A DNA stretch of 64,000 nt from Clostridia bacterium (GCA_029239755.1 JARBUI010000006.1:75529-139528); one strand, 5' to 3'; shown: positions 26,851 to 35,360, numbered from the stretch's first letter. Translations and numbers: made by a program. The notes: generated by a model from the letters alone, not told the origin.

Positions 26851-28077
26851 TTAAATATCAAAAATGATATGTTTAGGAATACCATTTTCATATAGCGTAT
26901 TAGCTTCCCCTTGAATAAGCGGATATAAGTACTCAATCATTTCTTCTGTAACATCATGTCCATTTTCATGAATCAGATGTATAGGAACCTTCTTTTCGTG
27001 GTTTGCTACTTGGTCAACAGGAACTGAAATATATTCAACCCTATAAGGATTAGAACTAATTCTCTTGATAGAAGACATTTTACCTATCTCTCCTTCAACT
27101 GCACATTGAAGAGCCTTCATTCCAAGCATCTTTGCCTCATTTAAATCCGTTTCACTGGCAATATGTGCGGCACAGCGCTGCATTAAGTTTAATTCGATAG
27201 AGCGTACCTTGCAGCCTATCTTCTCTCGTACAATATCCTCTAACACTTTCCCCGTTCCAGAAATGTACTTGTGTCCAAATGCATCTGTAAGACCTGATTG
27301 TACTTGATCAGAGATATAGTTTCCATCAGCATCTTTTATTCCCTCACTTACTGCAATAATGAAAGAAGACTTTTCCTTCATTTTCTCCTCAACATCTAAT
27401 ATAAATTTCTCTATGCTGAAAGCTTTCTCACATAAATATATAAGCCCTGGCCCTGCTGCACCATTAATTCTTGATAGTGCAGCAGCTGCAGTTAACCACC
27501 CAGCATTTCTTCCCATAATTTCTACAATAGTAATAGCTGAAATCTTATAGACAGAAATATCTCTTTCTAATTCAGAAATAGTTGCTGCTATATATTTTGC
27601 TGCTGAACCAAACCCCGGACAGTGGTCTATCTCGGCCAAATCATTATCAATGGTTTTGGGTGCTCCAATAATCTTAATATCCTCGACTTTCTTAGCCTTA
27701 CAATATTCCGATAGTTTATATACTGTGTCCATTGAATCATTTCCGCCAATATATATAAAGTAAGAAATGTCATGTTTTCTCATAATATTAATAAAACTTT
27801 TATATTGCTCTTCATTTTTCTGCCAAGCGTCTAAAACGAAGCGGCAAGAACCAAGGGCTGATGATGGTGTTTGGCTTAATAGATTAAAATCGAATGTACT
27901 GCTCATGCTTTCTTTTAACTCAATAAACCTTTCTTCCAGTACACCTTGAATACCATTAACTGCTCCGTATATATTATTTACATTGATATTAGTTTGAGCA
28001 GCCTGAATAATACCAGCTAAAGTCGCATTAATTGCTGCCGTTGGTCCTCCCGACTGCGCTACTAAGAGATTTTTCAT
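26851..28077 (-). CDS. 6-phosphofructokinase, pyrophosphate-dependent type
   Basis: From the ATG at 28077 the protein has about 408 residues. That start has AAAGGAAG eight bases upstream; a reading from 28122 would add 15 residues over the ribosome site. The N-terminus LLVAQSGGPTAAINATL is the nucleotide/phosphate loop. IGGNDSMDT has Asp where ATP enzymes have Gly, and APKTIDNDL has Lys where ATP enzymes have Gly. Both substitutions mark PPi-dependent enzymes. MGRNAGWLTA is the sugar-phosphate loop. It converts fructose 6-phosphate to the 1,6-bisphosphate in glycolysis, reversibly with PPi. The gene is monocistronic with a clear terminator. Confidence 0.88.
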   Translation of the reverse strand: MKNLLVAQSGGPTAAINATLAGIIQAAQTNINVNNIYGAVNGIQGVLEERFIELKESMSSTFDFNLLSQTPSSALGSCRFVLDAWQKNEEQYKSFINIMRKHDISYFIYIGGNDSMDTVYKLSEYCKAKKVEDIKIIGAPKTIDNDLAEIDHCPGFGSAAKYIAATISELERDISVYKISAITIVEIMGRNAGWLTAAAALSRINGAAGPGLIYLCEKAFSIEKFILDVEEKMKEKSSFIIAVSEGIKDADGNYISDQVQSGLTDAFGHKYISGTGKVLEDIVREKIGCKVRSIELNLMQRCAAHIASETDLNEAKMLGMKALQCAVEGEIGKMSSIKRISSNPYRVEYISVPVDQVANHEKKVPIHLIHENGHDVTEEMIEYLYPLIQGEANTLYENGIPKHIIFDI

Positions 28078-28120
28078 ATCATCAACTTCCTTTCTCTGAT
28101 TAGATAAGTAGTCATTCATC

Positions 28121-28162
28121 AAAAAACTGCCTAAAGTTGATAACTATTCTAGGCAGTTTTTT
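28121..28162 (-). terminator. Terminator after the YcxB-like gene
   Basis: A perfect 13-bp stem pairs 28121-28133 with 28150-28162 (AAAAAACTGCCTA / TAGGCAGTTTTTT). On the minus strand a run of six T follows the GC part. It separates the sugar-acid operon side from the phosphofructokinase gene. Confidence 0.88.
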
Positions 28163-28205
28163 CGCTTACTTAAGAATGAATTTTATTGTTTTTTATGGGT
28201 ATGTT

Positions 28206-28700
28206 TTATCTGATATAGATTTTATCCCTTGTAATATTTTCAGCTATGAGTTTCATAACCGGCATGAAGTGATCCCCAAAGCTTTCTTTTGGCAGGATAA
28301 GTGCCTCTTCTTTTCCAACATAAAAAGCTATATCTTTTGGCGTAGAAATGGCTTTCTCTACTTGACTCCATGTATAACTATTGGTTTTTCCTAAGATTTC
28401 CTCATCAATACCTTGCTCACTAAACTCATAGGCGATTTCCGACTCATATCTAGGTTCTTTCATCATTTTTTTAGCCTTCATTTTTAGGGTAAAAGGAGTG
28501 TAGGATAAAAACAAAATACCAGCAAGTACATACATAATAGCCTGATGAAGTTTAATTTCATCCATTCCAAGCAGTAAGCCTCCAGTTATTATAATCGCTA
28601 AACCAAGTACGTTTACAAGAAAGCCAGAAAACTTAGAATAAGTATGGAATAGCAATAAATCATATATAAATTCGTTTTTCATTTTAACAATAATTTTCAT
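28206..28700 (-). CDS. YcxB-like two-helix membrane protein
   Basis: The 164-residue protein has an early soluble segment, two adjacent membrane helices (FLVNVLGLAIIITGGLLLG and AIMYVLAGILFLSYTPFTL), then a cytoplasmic domain with YEFSEQGIDEEILGKTNSYTWSQVEKAISTP split here over the usual YcxB consensus. The E-x-G-I, W-S-x-V and ILPKESF positions fit the YcxB family (DUF2627-like naming varies). Function is unknown. It lies 53 bp after the permease gene with no hairpin between, so it may be read through from the sugar-acid operon. It has a good ribosome site (GGCGGAG). Confidence 0.7.
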   Translation of the reverse strand: MKIIVKMKNEFIYDLLLFHTYSKFSGFLVNVLGLAIIITGGLLLGMDEIKLHQAIMYVLAGILFLSYTPFTLKMKAKKMMKEPRYESEIAYEFSEQGIDEEILGKTNSYTWSQVEKAISTPKDIAFYVGKEEALILPKESFGDHFMPVMKLIAENITRDKIYIR

Positions 28701-28753
28701 TCTTATCTCCGCCTATCCTTTTATGTCTTAAATATCTAGTATTTTTTGCTGAG

Positions 28754-29794
28754 CTACTGAGCCTTTGCCACAGCCCATCCTTCTGGTGAGTAAATACCAG
28801 TCTTTCTCTTTCTCATCATATTATCGAAGAAAGCTACAATGAATGGACACAAGAATAAAGTAATAATTGATGCTGTTGCACATTGTGCTGTAGCCATTTC
28901 TGTATAAGGCGCCATGCTTGGATCAGCTTCTGCAACAGCTGCTGGTGTCATCGCTGAATTTAAGGCTGTTGTACCAATAGCAGCTCCCATTGCATTTCTT
29001 TCTTTCTTTGGAAGAAGAAGATTAAATACTATGAAGAAGATAACTGCTGTAGCTGCTGATACTAGACCTATGATGATCCCTGCTGCACCTGCAGTAATAA
29101 TAGTTTTGATATCTGTTTTAGAACCAATTGAGATAGTCATAAAGAATGTTATAATTGGCTGCGCAGCCACACAAGCTTTACGGAATTCTTTATCTACATT
29201 CCCCCATGCAAATCCGATTAAAATAGGAATTAATGTAGCAATTAAGCTATTGATAGGAATACTTGCAAGTCCCGTTGCCCCTAATGCGATCAAAGTGAAG
29301 AAAGGACCATCATTTAAGGATAAAACAGAAATGGCACCTGTATCCGTTGAATTACCAAACTGAGATGATAACGAAATATATAGAGAACCATTTGAGTTAG
29401 TAATTGCAGCTATCCATACAAATGGTGCTATGCCTAGAAAACCTGCTGGTCCGCAGAGTTTTCCTACAAGAACACCTAATATAACTCCGAGTACAAACTT
29501 CATACCTGTTAAAGTAACCCCTTTATAAAGCGGCATACCTACTTGCTTGATACTAATTGTAGACCCACAGATGATAAGGAAAAGACCCATCATCGCCGCA
29601 TTTCCTTGGTAGAATAAAGCGGTAACATAACCACCAATTTGAAATGCCTGTGGCACAAATGTCGCGATAGCTACTGCCAGTAATAAAGGAATGATAACCA
29701 GCCCCCCTGGCATTTTCTTCATCTTGTTCAATAAATCCAAGTCGCCTTTTTCTACTTTTTCATTTTCACCTTTCACATTAACCTCACTTTGCAT
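28754..29794 (-). CDS. KdgT-family sugar-acid permease
   Basis: The 346-residue protein has about ten hydrophobic segments and matches the 2-keto-3-deoxygluconate permease family: MKKMPGGLVIIPLLLA near the start, AAITNSNGSLY, LNDGPFFTL and TTALNSAMTPAAVA later. KdgT proteins import sugar acids with protons. Here it lies in an operon with a DUF1537 kinase and PdxA2, so the cargo is more likely a four-carbon acid such as D-threonate or erythronate than 2-keto-3-deoxygluconate. It starts 25 bp after the RpiB-like gene. The charged N-terminal 25 residues are longer than in typical KdgT. Confidence 0.85.
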   Translation of the reverse strand: MQSEVNVKGENEKVEKGDLDLLNKMKKMPGGLVIIPLLLAVAIATFVPQAFQIGGYVTALFYQGNAAMMGLFLIICGSTISIKQVGMPLYKGVTLTGMKFVLGVILGVLVGKLCGPAGFLGIAPFVWIAAITNSNGSLYISLSSQFGNSTDTGAISVLSLNDGPFFTLIALGATGLASIPINSLIATLIPILIGFAWGNVDKEFRKACVAAQPIITFFMTISIGSKTDIKTIITAGAAGIIIGLVSAATAVIFFIVFNLLLPKKERNAMGAAIGTTALNSAMTPAAVAEADPSMAPYTEMATAQCATASIITLFLCPFIVAFFDNMMRKRKTGIYSPEGWAVAKAQ

Positions 29795-29819
29795 ATTAAT
29801 ACCCTCCCTTATAATTATT

Positions 29820-30284
29820 TTATACGATTCTGCTTTTTTCTATATACTGCTTTTCATATTCCATAATTTTATCTACTTTTGGTGCGGACCCCCCTCCTGA
29901 GAATTCGCATTTAAGCCAGATATCTACTAAATATTTAGCAAGCTCTACGCCAACTACTCTTTCTCCCATACACATAATCTGTGCATCATTGCTCTTTCTT
30001 GAACGTTCTGCTGAGAATGGGTCGTGGCATACTGCCGCACGGATACCAGGTACTTTATTTGCTGTAATTGCCATGCCTATTCCAGTACCGCAAACTAGCA
30101 CCCCTCTTTCAAAATCGCCTCTTGCAACTGCTTCTGCAACTTTTACTGCTACATCCGGGTAAAGAACAACTTCTCCAGGTCCAGCTCCAAAGTCTTGATA
30201 TTCAACTCCTATTTCATCTAAATGTTTCATGATTTCTGCTTTCAAACTGTACGCTGCCTCATCACATCCTATTGCTAATTTCAT
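29820..30284 (-). CDS. RpiB/LacA/LacB family sugar-phosphate isomerase
   Basis: The 154-residue protein has the family N-terminus KLAIGCDEAAYSLK, where the usual DHAG is replaced by CDEAA, and the active-site segment VCGTGIGMAITANKVPGIRAA with the catalytic Cys. HDPFSAERSRKSNDAQ and MGERVVG follow. RpiB proteins interconvert aldose and ketose phosphates. Since the neighbours act on four-carbon acids, a tetrulose-phosphate isomerase role like EryI/DerI is a fair alternative to ribose 5-phosphate isomerase. It lies 17 bp after the kinase gene. Confidence 0.85.
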   Translation of the reverse strand: MKLAIGCDEAAYSLKAEIMKHLDEIGVEYQDFGAGPGEVVLYPDVAVKVAEAVARGDFERGVLVCGTGIGMAITANKVPGIRAAVCHDPFSAERSRKSNDAQIMCMGERVVGVELAKYLVDIWLKCEFSGGGSAPKVDKIMEYEKQYIEKSRIV

Positions 30285-30301
30285 AACTCCATTTCCCTCC
30301 T

Positions 30302-31648
30302 TTATTTTCTTGTCGCTTCTTTGAACAAACGATTAACAACATCTATCGCTGTATGTTCTGTCCCTGTAAGCCCGCCTTTCCCGATAATCGGAAGCCCATC
30401 ATAATTACCTACCAGCCTTCCCACATCTGTCTGTGCGATAACAAAGTCTAAGACTTCAATACATTTCACGCCTAACTGATAACATACACTCACCATGGTA
30501 TCTCCGCCAGTTGTATATAAACCTGCTATTTTTTCCTGACCAGCCGTTTCTAATATCTTTGAAATAATAAGCCCAAGCCCTCCATTAATTCTTTCTGCAC
30601 TTGTACCATCTGAATAATGTCGTTTTGCATCTTCTGCACTTAAATTTAATAGCTCACCGTGCAGGGCAGTTTCCATTAAAATAGCTCTTGGGAGCTTTTC
30701 CTCACTTAAATATCCTAAGGCAGCTTTAACTACTCTTTCTATCTCCTCTTCTCCTTCTTTACCACCGTTAATAAACGCGAGAGGATTAACAGGAATTCTG
30801 ACTACTCTAGAGTCTTCACACAACACTTCCATTTGTTTTTTAGTGACAGGGGTTGCACTTCCTGCAGCAATCAAGACAGATTTGTTAAGGTCTTCGCCAT
30901 CTCCTTCTGGAATATTCGCTTCCTCTTTTTGAATCAGGTTTCTGTAATATGCCATCTTCGAAGTAAACGCTCCTGGGTCAACTGCAACTACATTCCATCT
31001 TAGTTCAACACAGGCCTTTGCAATAGCTTCTACATCTTCGAGGGTAATACCATCTACTACGATGACCTCTTTACCTTCTCCTCTTATGCTGACTAACTTA
31101 TCTTTGATTGCTTCTGCCCCTTGCAGAACAGTATCTAAGGTAATTAAACCTACTTTTCTTTTTGTTTGTTTTTCTAATAACCTTGGTATGTAGTTCTCAT
31201 GTACAGGTGTGCGAACATCTTGGGCTACTGCTGTACGAATAAGTGCCGTTCCATCAATGACAGAAAAGCCACCTACAAGAATTCTTCTGGATTGTGGCAT
31301 CGCCGGAACGACAACTGCCACAGTGTCTTCTTCCATGCAGTCCAGCATGGCATCGATTTCTATACCTACACCGCCCCTTAGGGTTGTATCAATTCTTTTT
31401 GTAAAATACTTTACACCCATACGCTGCAGGGCCTGGGTTGCAGACTGTACCCTTCTATAAGCTTGGTTCGCCGGTAAGGCTCTGCTGTTACTGCTTATTA
31501 GGATTGCATCTAAATCATCTAGTTTCTCTGCTTCCTCCGCTGCTCTTTCATTAAAAAATACAGCTGTTCTTGCTTTTGAACGAGCCAGTAAAACACCCGT
31601 TGTAGTTGCCCCAGTTAAGTCATCCGCTACAGCTCCAATTAATGGCAT
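30302..31648 (-). CDS. Four-carbon acid sugar kinase (DUF1537; D-threonate/erythronate kinase type)
   Basis: The 448-residue protein is the normal length for the family. The N-terminal sugar-binding domain opens with GAVADDLTGATTTG and includes TKRIDTTLRGG and VVPAMPQSRRILVGG. The C-terminal nucleotide domain has YTTGGDTMVS and LPIIGKGGLTGTEH, where many members have a KSG-type segment. The enzymes phosphorylate the 4-hydroxyl of D-threonate, D-erythronate or similar acids. With PdxA2 encoded 53 bp upstream, D-threonate is the most likely substrate by analogy with the characterised DtnK/PdxA2 pairs. The start has GGGGG upstream. Confidence 0.88.
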   Translation of the reverse strand: MPLIGAVADDLTGATTTGVLLARSKARTAVFFNERAAEEAEKLDDLDAILISSNSRALPANQAYRRVQSATQALQRMGVKYFTKRIDTTLRGGVGIEIDAMLDCMEEDTVAVVVPAMPQSRRILVGGFSVIDGTALIRTAVAQDVRTPVHENYIPRLLEKQTKRKVGLITLDTVLQGAEAIKDKLVSIRGEGKEVIVVDGITLEDVEAIAKACVELRWNVVAVDPGAFTSKMAYYRNLIQKEEANIPEGDGEDLNKSVLIAAGSATPVTKKQMEVLCEDSRVVRIPVNPLAFINGGKEGEEEIERVVKAALGYLSEEKLPRAILMETALHGELLNLSAEDAKRHYSDGTSAERINGGLGLIISKILETAGQEKIAGLYTTGGDTMVSVCYQLGVKCIEVLDFVIAQTDVGRLVGNYDGLPIIGKGGLTGTEHTAIDVVNRLFKEATRK

Positions 31649-31701
31649 ATATTTTCCCCCATTCTGCTTTTGGTCAGTTATTATTAGTAATCAATAATTT
31701 A

Positions 31702-32715
31702 TTACTTATTATACATAAGTGCAGCATATTCAGAAACGACTTTTGTAGATTCAATAAGGCTGATTGCTCCTGCTAATCCTTTTCCTGCAATATCAAACGC
31801 CGTTCCATGATCTACTGAGCTTCTGATAAACGGAAGACCAAAGGTTAAAGTTACTGACTTTTCAAAGTCTAAGGTTTTACATGCAATGTGTCCTTGGTCG
31901 TGATATAACGAAAGAATGGCATCATAACATCCAGACTTACCAATATGGAATACTGAATCAGCTGGACAAGGTCCAACAGCATCTATTCCTATTTCCTGTG
32001 CTGCTTTAACGGCCGGAGCAAGTTCGTCAATCTCTTCTCTTCCAAATAGTCCGTTGTCTCCGCCATGAGGATTTAGCGCTGCAACTGCAATGTGAGGCTT
32101 TTCAATTCCTATCTTTTTAAGTTCTTTATCAATATTTATGATATATTCAAGCACTTTTTCTTTCGTAGCATATTTGCAAGCATCTATTACTGACATGTGT
32201 CGGCTTACAAAAAATACTCTTAACTTATGACAAGCAAACATTGTAAGTGCATAAGGAGAGTTGGTTACATTTTCATAAATCTCTGTATGTCCAGGTTCTT
32301 TAACCCCAACCAACTTAATTGCTCCTTTATGAATAGGTGCTGTGGATACCGCATCTACTTTACCAGCCATACCAAGCTCAATAGACTTCATAATCCAGTC
32401 AATACTCATCTGACCAGCAAGCGCCTGAACTTCACCCCACTTAATGGAATCAGTATCATAATCACCGGTTTCAAGTACATCGACAGTGCCCATCTCGTAT
32501 TTTGCTTCTGAAGGATCTATAATTTTGTTATACTTTAAGTCTTTATTTAAAATTTTTGCAGCTTTCTCTAATATTGCAATGCTGCCAATTACAAAGGGTT
32601 TGCAGCATGCGTGAATCTCTGGGCAAAGCATCGTTTCAACAACAGTTTCTGGTCCAATACCAGCCGGGTCACCCATTGTAATAGCTGTGATAGGCCTGAT
32701 TTTTTTATTATCCAT
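31702..32715 (-). CDS. pdxA2: PdxA2-type 4-phospho-D-threonate 3-dehydrogenase
   Basis: The 337-residue protein is a PdxA-family NAD enzyme: ITMGDPAGIGPE at the start, STAPIHKGAIK, the metal His in PGHTEIYE, NPHGGDNGLFGREE, and the metal and substrate segment LYHDQGHIACK, then SVDHGTAFDIAGKG. PdxA oxidises 4-phosphohydroxy-threonine in vitamin B6 synthesis. No other B6 gene is near, and it sits with a DUF1537 kinase, so the PdxA2 role is favoured: oxidising 4-phospho-D-threonate, with decarboxylation to dihydroxyacetone phosphate. It is the first gene of the minus-strand operon and divergent from a triosephosphate isomerase homologue. Confidence 0.88.
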   Translation of the reverse strand: MDNKKIRPITAITMGDPAGIGPETVVETMLCPEIHACCKPFVIGSIAILEKAAKILNKDLKYNKIIDPSEAKYEMGTVDVLETGDYDTDSIKWGEVQALAGQMSIDWIMKSIELGMAGKVDAVSTAPIHKGAIKLVGVKEPGHTEIYENVTNSPYALTMFACHKLRVFFVSRHMSVIDACKYATKEKVLEYIINIDKELKKIGIEKPHIAVAALNPHGGDNGLFGREEIDELAPAVKAAQEIGIDAVGPCPADSVFHIGKSGCYDAILSLYHDQGHIACKTLDFEKSVTLTFGLPFIRSSVDHGTAFDIAGKGLAGAISLIESTKVVSEYAALMYNK

Positions 32716-33061
32716 TTCATTCTCCTTTTCGGTTTACTCGTTATATATCTTTCGCATATCTTTCGTTTTTCTTATTTATTTTGTTATTTAAATTTCGTTT
32801 TGTATTTATAATATACTATCATTCCATTGTGTTTTCAAGAGTTTTTTACATTTTAGTTAATATATATATTAAGTTAGTGGGTTTATTGTTCACTTTAACT
32901 AATTTATTTTATTTTCATTTAACTTACGCTTTTTACTTTTGACTTGATTTTATATGTAAAACCATGTAGACTAATCTTAACAGCCCGTAGGCAAAAAAGT
33001 ATCTGCTTTACTGCACTAATAATAAAAAAACGGGTTCGTAAGAAAGGACGGAGACTTCACT
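32716..33061. promoter_or_regulatory. Divergent control region of the C4-acid cluster with repeated TTAGTTAA words
   Basis: This 346-bp region separates pdxA2 from the TpiA homologue. TTAGTTAA at 32853-32860 runs into the palindrome TTAATATATATATTAA, and its inverse TTAACTAA occurs at 32895-32902. A related TTTAACTTA lies near 32918. Such inverted pairs fit a DeoR-type operator, plausibly for the regulator encoded at 33891-34655. A weak TTGATT (32948) with TAGACT 17 bases later could be the plus-strand promoter. Assignments are tentative. Confidence 0.35.
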
Positions 33062-33841
33062 ATGAAAAAGTTGTACTTTGGAACAAACTTAAAAATGTAT
33101 AAAAACATTCATCAAACGACTTCTTACCTTAAAGACTTAATTAGTCTTACCAAAGATATAAGTCAGGAAGAGATTGAGCTGTTTGTAATCCCTTCATACA
33201 CTTCGTTAAGCAGTGCAGCTGGTTCTATTGATAGAAATTATGTAAAGCTAGGTGCTCAAAACATGTGCTGGGAAGAAGAGGGACAATTTACCGGCGAGAT
33301 ATCCCCTCTTATGCTCAAAGAAATGAATCTGGATTTAGTTATGATTGGTCATTCTGAGCGTCGTCATGTATTTGGTGAAACAGACATTACAGAAAACAAA
33401 AAAGTGAAGTGTGCACTAGAACACGACTTCACAACCTTACTTTGCATAGGAGAATCCCTGGAAGAAAAGAATTTTGATATTAGCAATGAAGTACTTCGTA
33501 CCCAATTAAAAATTGGTTTTCATAATATTCCTACCGAAAAGATATCAAAAATTTGGGTAGCTTACGAGCCTGTATGGTCAATTGGTGTAAACGGAGTGCC
33601 AGCCTCTTATCAGTACGCAGAAGAAAAACATAAAGTCATTAAAGAGTGTCTACAAGAACTTTTTGGAGACGCCGCAAAAGCAATCCCTGTACTCTACGGC
33701 GGAAGTGTGAATCCACAAAATGCCAATGATTTAATTACTCAGCCATCTATTGATGGATTGTTTGTTGGAAGAAGTGCATGGCATGCGGATGATTTTAATA
33801 AACTCATTAGAGATGCAAAAAAGGCCTATGAAACCGCCTAA
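33062..33841 (+). CDS. Triosephosphate isomerase homologue (catabolic-cluster paralogue)
   Basis: The 259-residue protein has all catalytic residues of TpiA: Asn and Lys in GTNLKMYK, His97 in IGHSERRHVFGE, Glu169 in AYEPVWSIG, and the phosphate-binding YGGSVNPQN and GLFVGRSAW. The first motif differs from the canonical GNWKMN, as in paralogues found in sugar-alcohol and sugar-acid clusters. It should convert dihydroxyacetone phosphate from the PdxA2 step to glyceraldehyde 3-phosphate. An EryH-like tetrulose-phosphate isomerase role is the main alternative. It stands alone on the plus strand, outside a glycolytic gapA-pgk-tpi-gpm operon. The start has GGACGGAG upstream. Confidence 0.85.
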   Translation: MKKLYFGTNLKMYKNIHQTTSYLKDLISLTKDISQEEIELFVIPSYTSLSSAAGSIDRNYVKLGAQNMCWEEEGQFTGEISPLMLKEMNLDLVMIGHSERRHVFGETDITENKKVKCALEHDFTTLLCIGESLEEKNFDISNEVLRTQLKIGFHNIPTEKISKIWVAYEPVWSIGVNGVPASYQYAEEKHKVIKECLQELFGDAAKAIPVLYGGSVNPQNANDLITQPSIDGLFVGRSAWHADDFNKLIRDAKKAYETA

Positions 33842-33885
33842 AAAGAAAATCCATCCCAAGCAAAAGCCGGGATGGATTTTCTTTT
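33841..33885. terminator. Bidirectional terminator between tpi homologue and deoR
   Basis: A perfect 17-bp stem pairs 33841-33857 with 33869-33885 (AAAAGAAAATCCATCCC and complement) around an 11-base loop. T runs follow on both strands, so it ends both convergent transcripts. Confidence 0.92.
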
Positions 33886-33890
33886 TTCTT

Positions 33891-34655
33891 TTATACAATA
33901 TCAAGGGAAACGTAATCTCTCTTTGCTCTCTCAACATGAGCCTTATCAATCTCATCATCTGTTATGATGCGCGTAATCATGGACAAAGGACAAACCGCAA
34001 GAACGTAGCCTCCTCCAAATTTGCTGCTGTCTACTAATAAAAACACTTTTCCTGCAGCTTTTATTATCGCCTTTTTAACTTGCATTTGTGGAGATCCAAT
34101 AGAAGTAACGCCTACGTCAAAATTGATGCCATGTGCACTGATAAATGCTTTGTCTGCATGACATTCTTCTAGATTCTTTATAGTCATGTCTCCCATGGTA
34201 CCTGCCATTTTCCCTCCTACTTGACCGCCTAGCAAAAACAGATTAACGTGTTTTGTATCAGAAAGTACTCCAGCTGCCACTAGGGAATTAGTGATGATTA
34301 CTAAACTTTTGGATGGATTCTCTTTAATGCATTTTGCAAGATAGTAACTAATAGATGCATCATCTAAGATAATGGTATCATTATCTTCTATATACTCGTA
34401 AGCTTTTTCAGCAATTCTCATCTTTTTTTCAGCGTTCTTGTATAAGCTTTCAGCACTATAAACTATCGAAACCTGTGCACCTATTTTTGTTGCGCCCCCA
34501 TGAGTTCTGAAAAGCAGTCCTTGTTCTTCTAACTTTTGGATATAGCTTCTCACTGTGACTTCCGAACAATTAAGCAGCTTACTTAAATCCGCAACACGTA
34601 CACTTCCCTTTTCTTCTAGCTCCTGCAATATAATCTCTGATCGTTTTTGAGCCAT
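33891..34655 (-). CDS. DeoR/GlpR family repressor of the C4-acid cluster
   Basis: From the ATG at 34655 (AGAGGAGGT 10 bases upstream) the protein has about 254 residues. An earlier start at 34688 would span this site. The N-terminal winged helix has KRSEIILQELEEKG, recognition helix LLNCSEVTVRSYIQKLEEQG and wing RTHGG. The DeoRC domain has IILDDASISYYLAK, ITNSLVAAGVL, LGGQVGGKMAGTMG and a LLVDSSKFGGGYVLAVCPL stretch. It is convergent with the TpiA homologue and close to the sugar-acid genes. Its likely role is repression of both divergent units until a phosphorylated C4 intermediate accumulates. Confidence 0.88.
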   Translation of the reverse strand: MAQKRSEIILQELEEKGSVRVADLSKLLNCSEVTVRSYIQKLEEQGLLFRTHGGATKIGAQVSIVYSAESLYKNAEKKMRIAEKAYEYIEDNDTIILDDASISYYLAKCIKENPSKSLVIITNSLVAAGVLSDTKHVNLFLLGGQVGGKMAGTMGDMTIKNLEECHADKAFISAHGINFDVGVTSIGSPQMQVKKAIIKAAGKVFLLVDSSKFGGGYVLAVCPLSMITRIITDDEIDKAHVERAKRDYVSLDIV

Positions 34656-34916
34656 AACGGTTTTTACCTCCTCTATAGACCTTAACACTTAGCCAAGTAA
34701 AATCTTTGCTAATTTCTAAGCGTCTTATGTAATCATTCTACCTTACCTGTAAGCAAATTGCAAGAATCGAAAGCAAAACAAAAGCTATATGTCCATACTA
34801 AACAATCTTATTTGTTTGTTATACACATCTTCCATCAAATCCCTTGAGATTACTGAACTTGCAAGGAATTTATATGGAATATTTAAAAAAGTTGCAATCT
34901 ATTATTTTTTTTGTTA

Positions 34917-34945
34917 TTGACAACAAAATTTCACACTACTATAAT
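34917..34945 (+). promoter_or_regulatory. Near-consensus promoter of the PII gene
   Basis: TTGACA at 34917-34922 and TATAAT at 34940-34945 with 17-base spacing form an almost perfect vegetative promoter. Transcription would start near 34952, only about 9 bases before a terminator hairpin. Confidence 0.85.
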
Positions 34946-34960
34946 AATCGTAAGCAAGGG

Positions 34961-34991
34961 CGCTTAATCGTTACAGATTAAGCGTCTTTTT
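34961..34991 (+). terminator. Leader terminator directly after the PII promoter
   Basis: Stem CGCTTAATC/GATTAAGCG (34961-34969 with 34976-34984) with six-base loop GTTACA, followed by TCTTTTTTT. It lies between the promoter and the PII start codon, so it would cap most transcripts at about 40 nt unless something overrides it. The rest of 34656-34916 shows no gene or clear structure. Confidence 0.85.
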
Positions 34992-35021
34992 TTATTGATT
35001 AACTTGAAAAGAGGGATAAGA

Positions 35022-35360
35022 ATGAAGGAGCTCGTGTTAATTATTAGGCCGGATAAATTAGAAACCATAAAAGAAATACTTAATACTCATGGGTTTACTG
35101 GCATCACTATTTCAAGTGTTATGGGATGTGGTGTTCAAAAAGGATTAACTCAAGAATATAAAGGCTTAAAAACAACCATTAATCTTTTACCTAAGATAAA
35201 GATTGAAGCTGTTGTAGCTAATGAAAAGGTTGAAGATATCTTATTAGATGTACACGCGCAGGTCGCAACAGGTCATGCAGGTGATGGTAAAGTATTTGTT
35301 AAACCGATTGATGATGCGATGCGTATTAGAACAGGTGAACGCGGTGAAAAAGCTTTATAA
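35022..35360 (+). CDS. PII-family nitrogen signal protein linked to the polyamine operon
   Basis: From the ATG at 35022 (AGAGGG upstream) the protein has 112 residues, the standard PII length. It has the beta-1 strand VLIIRPDKLETIKEIL, the T-loop base GVQKGLTQEYKG, LLPKIKIEAVV, and the C-terminal signature TGHAGDGKVFV then IRTGERG. The Tyr that is uridylylated in enteric GlnB (Tyr51) aligns with Thr, so that modification is not possible. PII proteins bind ATP/ADP and 2-oxoglutarate and gate transporters or enzymes. No amtB is nearby; potABCD follows instead. It is bracketed by two terminators, so its message may often be separate from potA. Confidence 0.88.
   Translation: MKELVLIIRPDKLETIKEILNTHGFTGITISSVMGCGVQKGLTQEYKGLKTTINLLPKIKIEAVVANEKVEDILLDVHAQVATGHAGDGKVFVKPIDDAMRIRTGERGEKAL

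Noticed and set aside
28914..29363. Plus-strand frame of about 149 codons inside the KdgT-type gene
   Set aside because: Antisense shadow of a hydrophobic gene; no start signal or neighbours.
31702..32715. PdxA of vitamin B6 synthesis
   Set aside because: No other B6 gene is nearby and the operon contains a DUF1537 kinase and sugar-acid permease, so the PdxA2 role fits better.
34952..34991. ANTAR-type two-hexaloop antiterminator upstream of the PII gene
   Set aside because: The terminator loop has six bases, but they are GTTACA without the A1/G4 pattern, and there is no room for the first hairpin after the transcription start.
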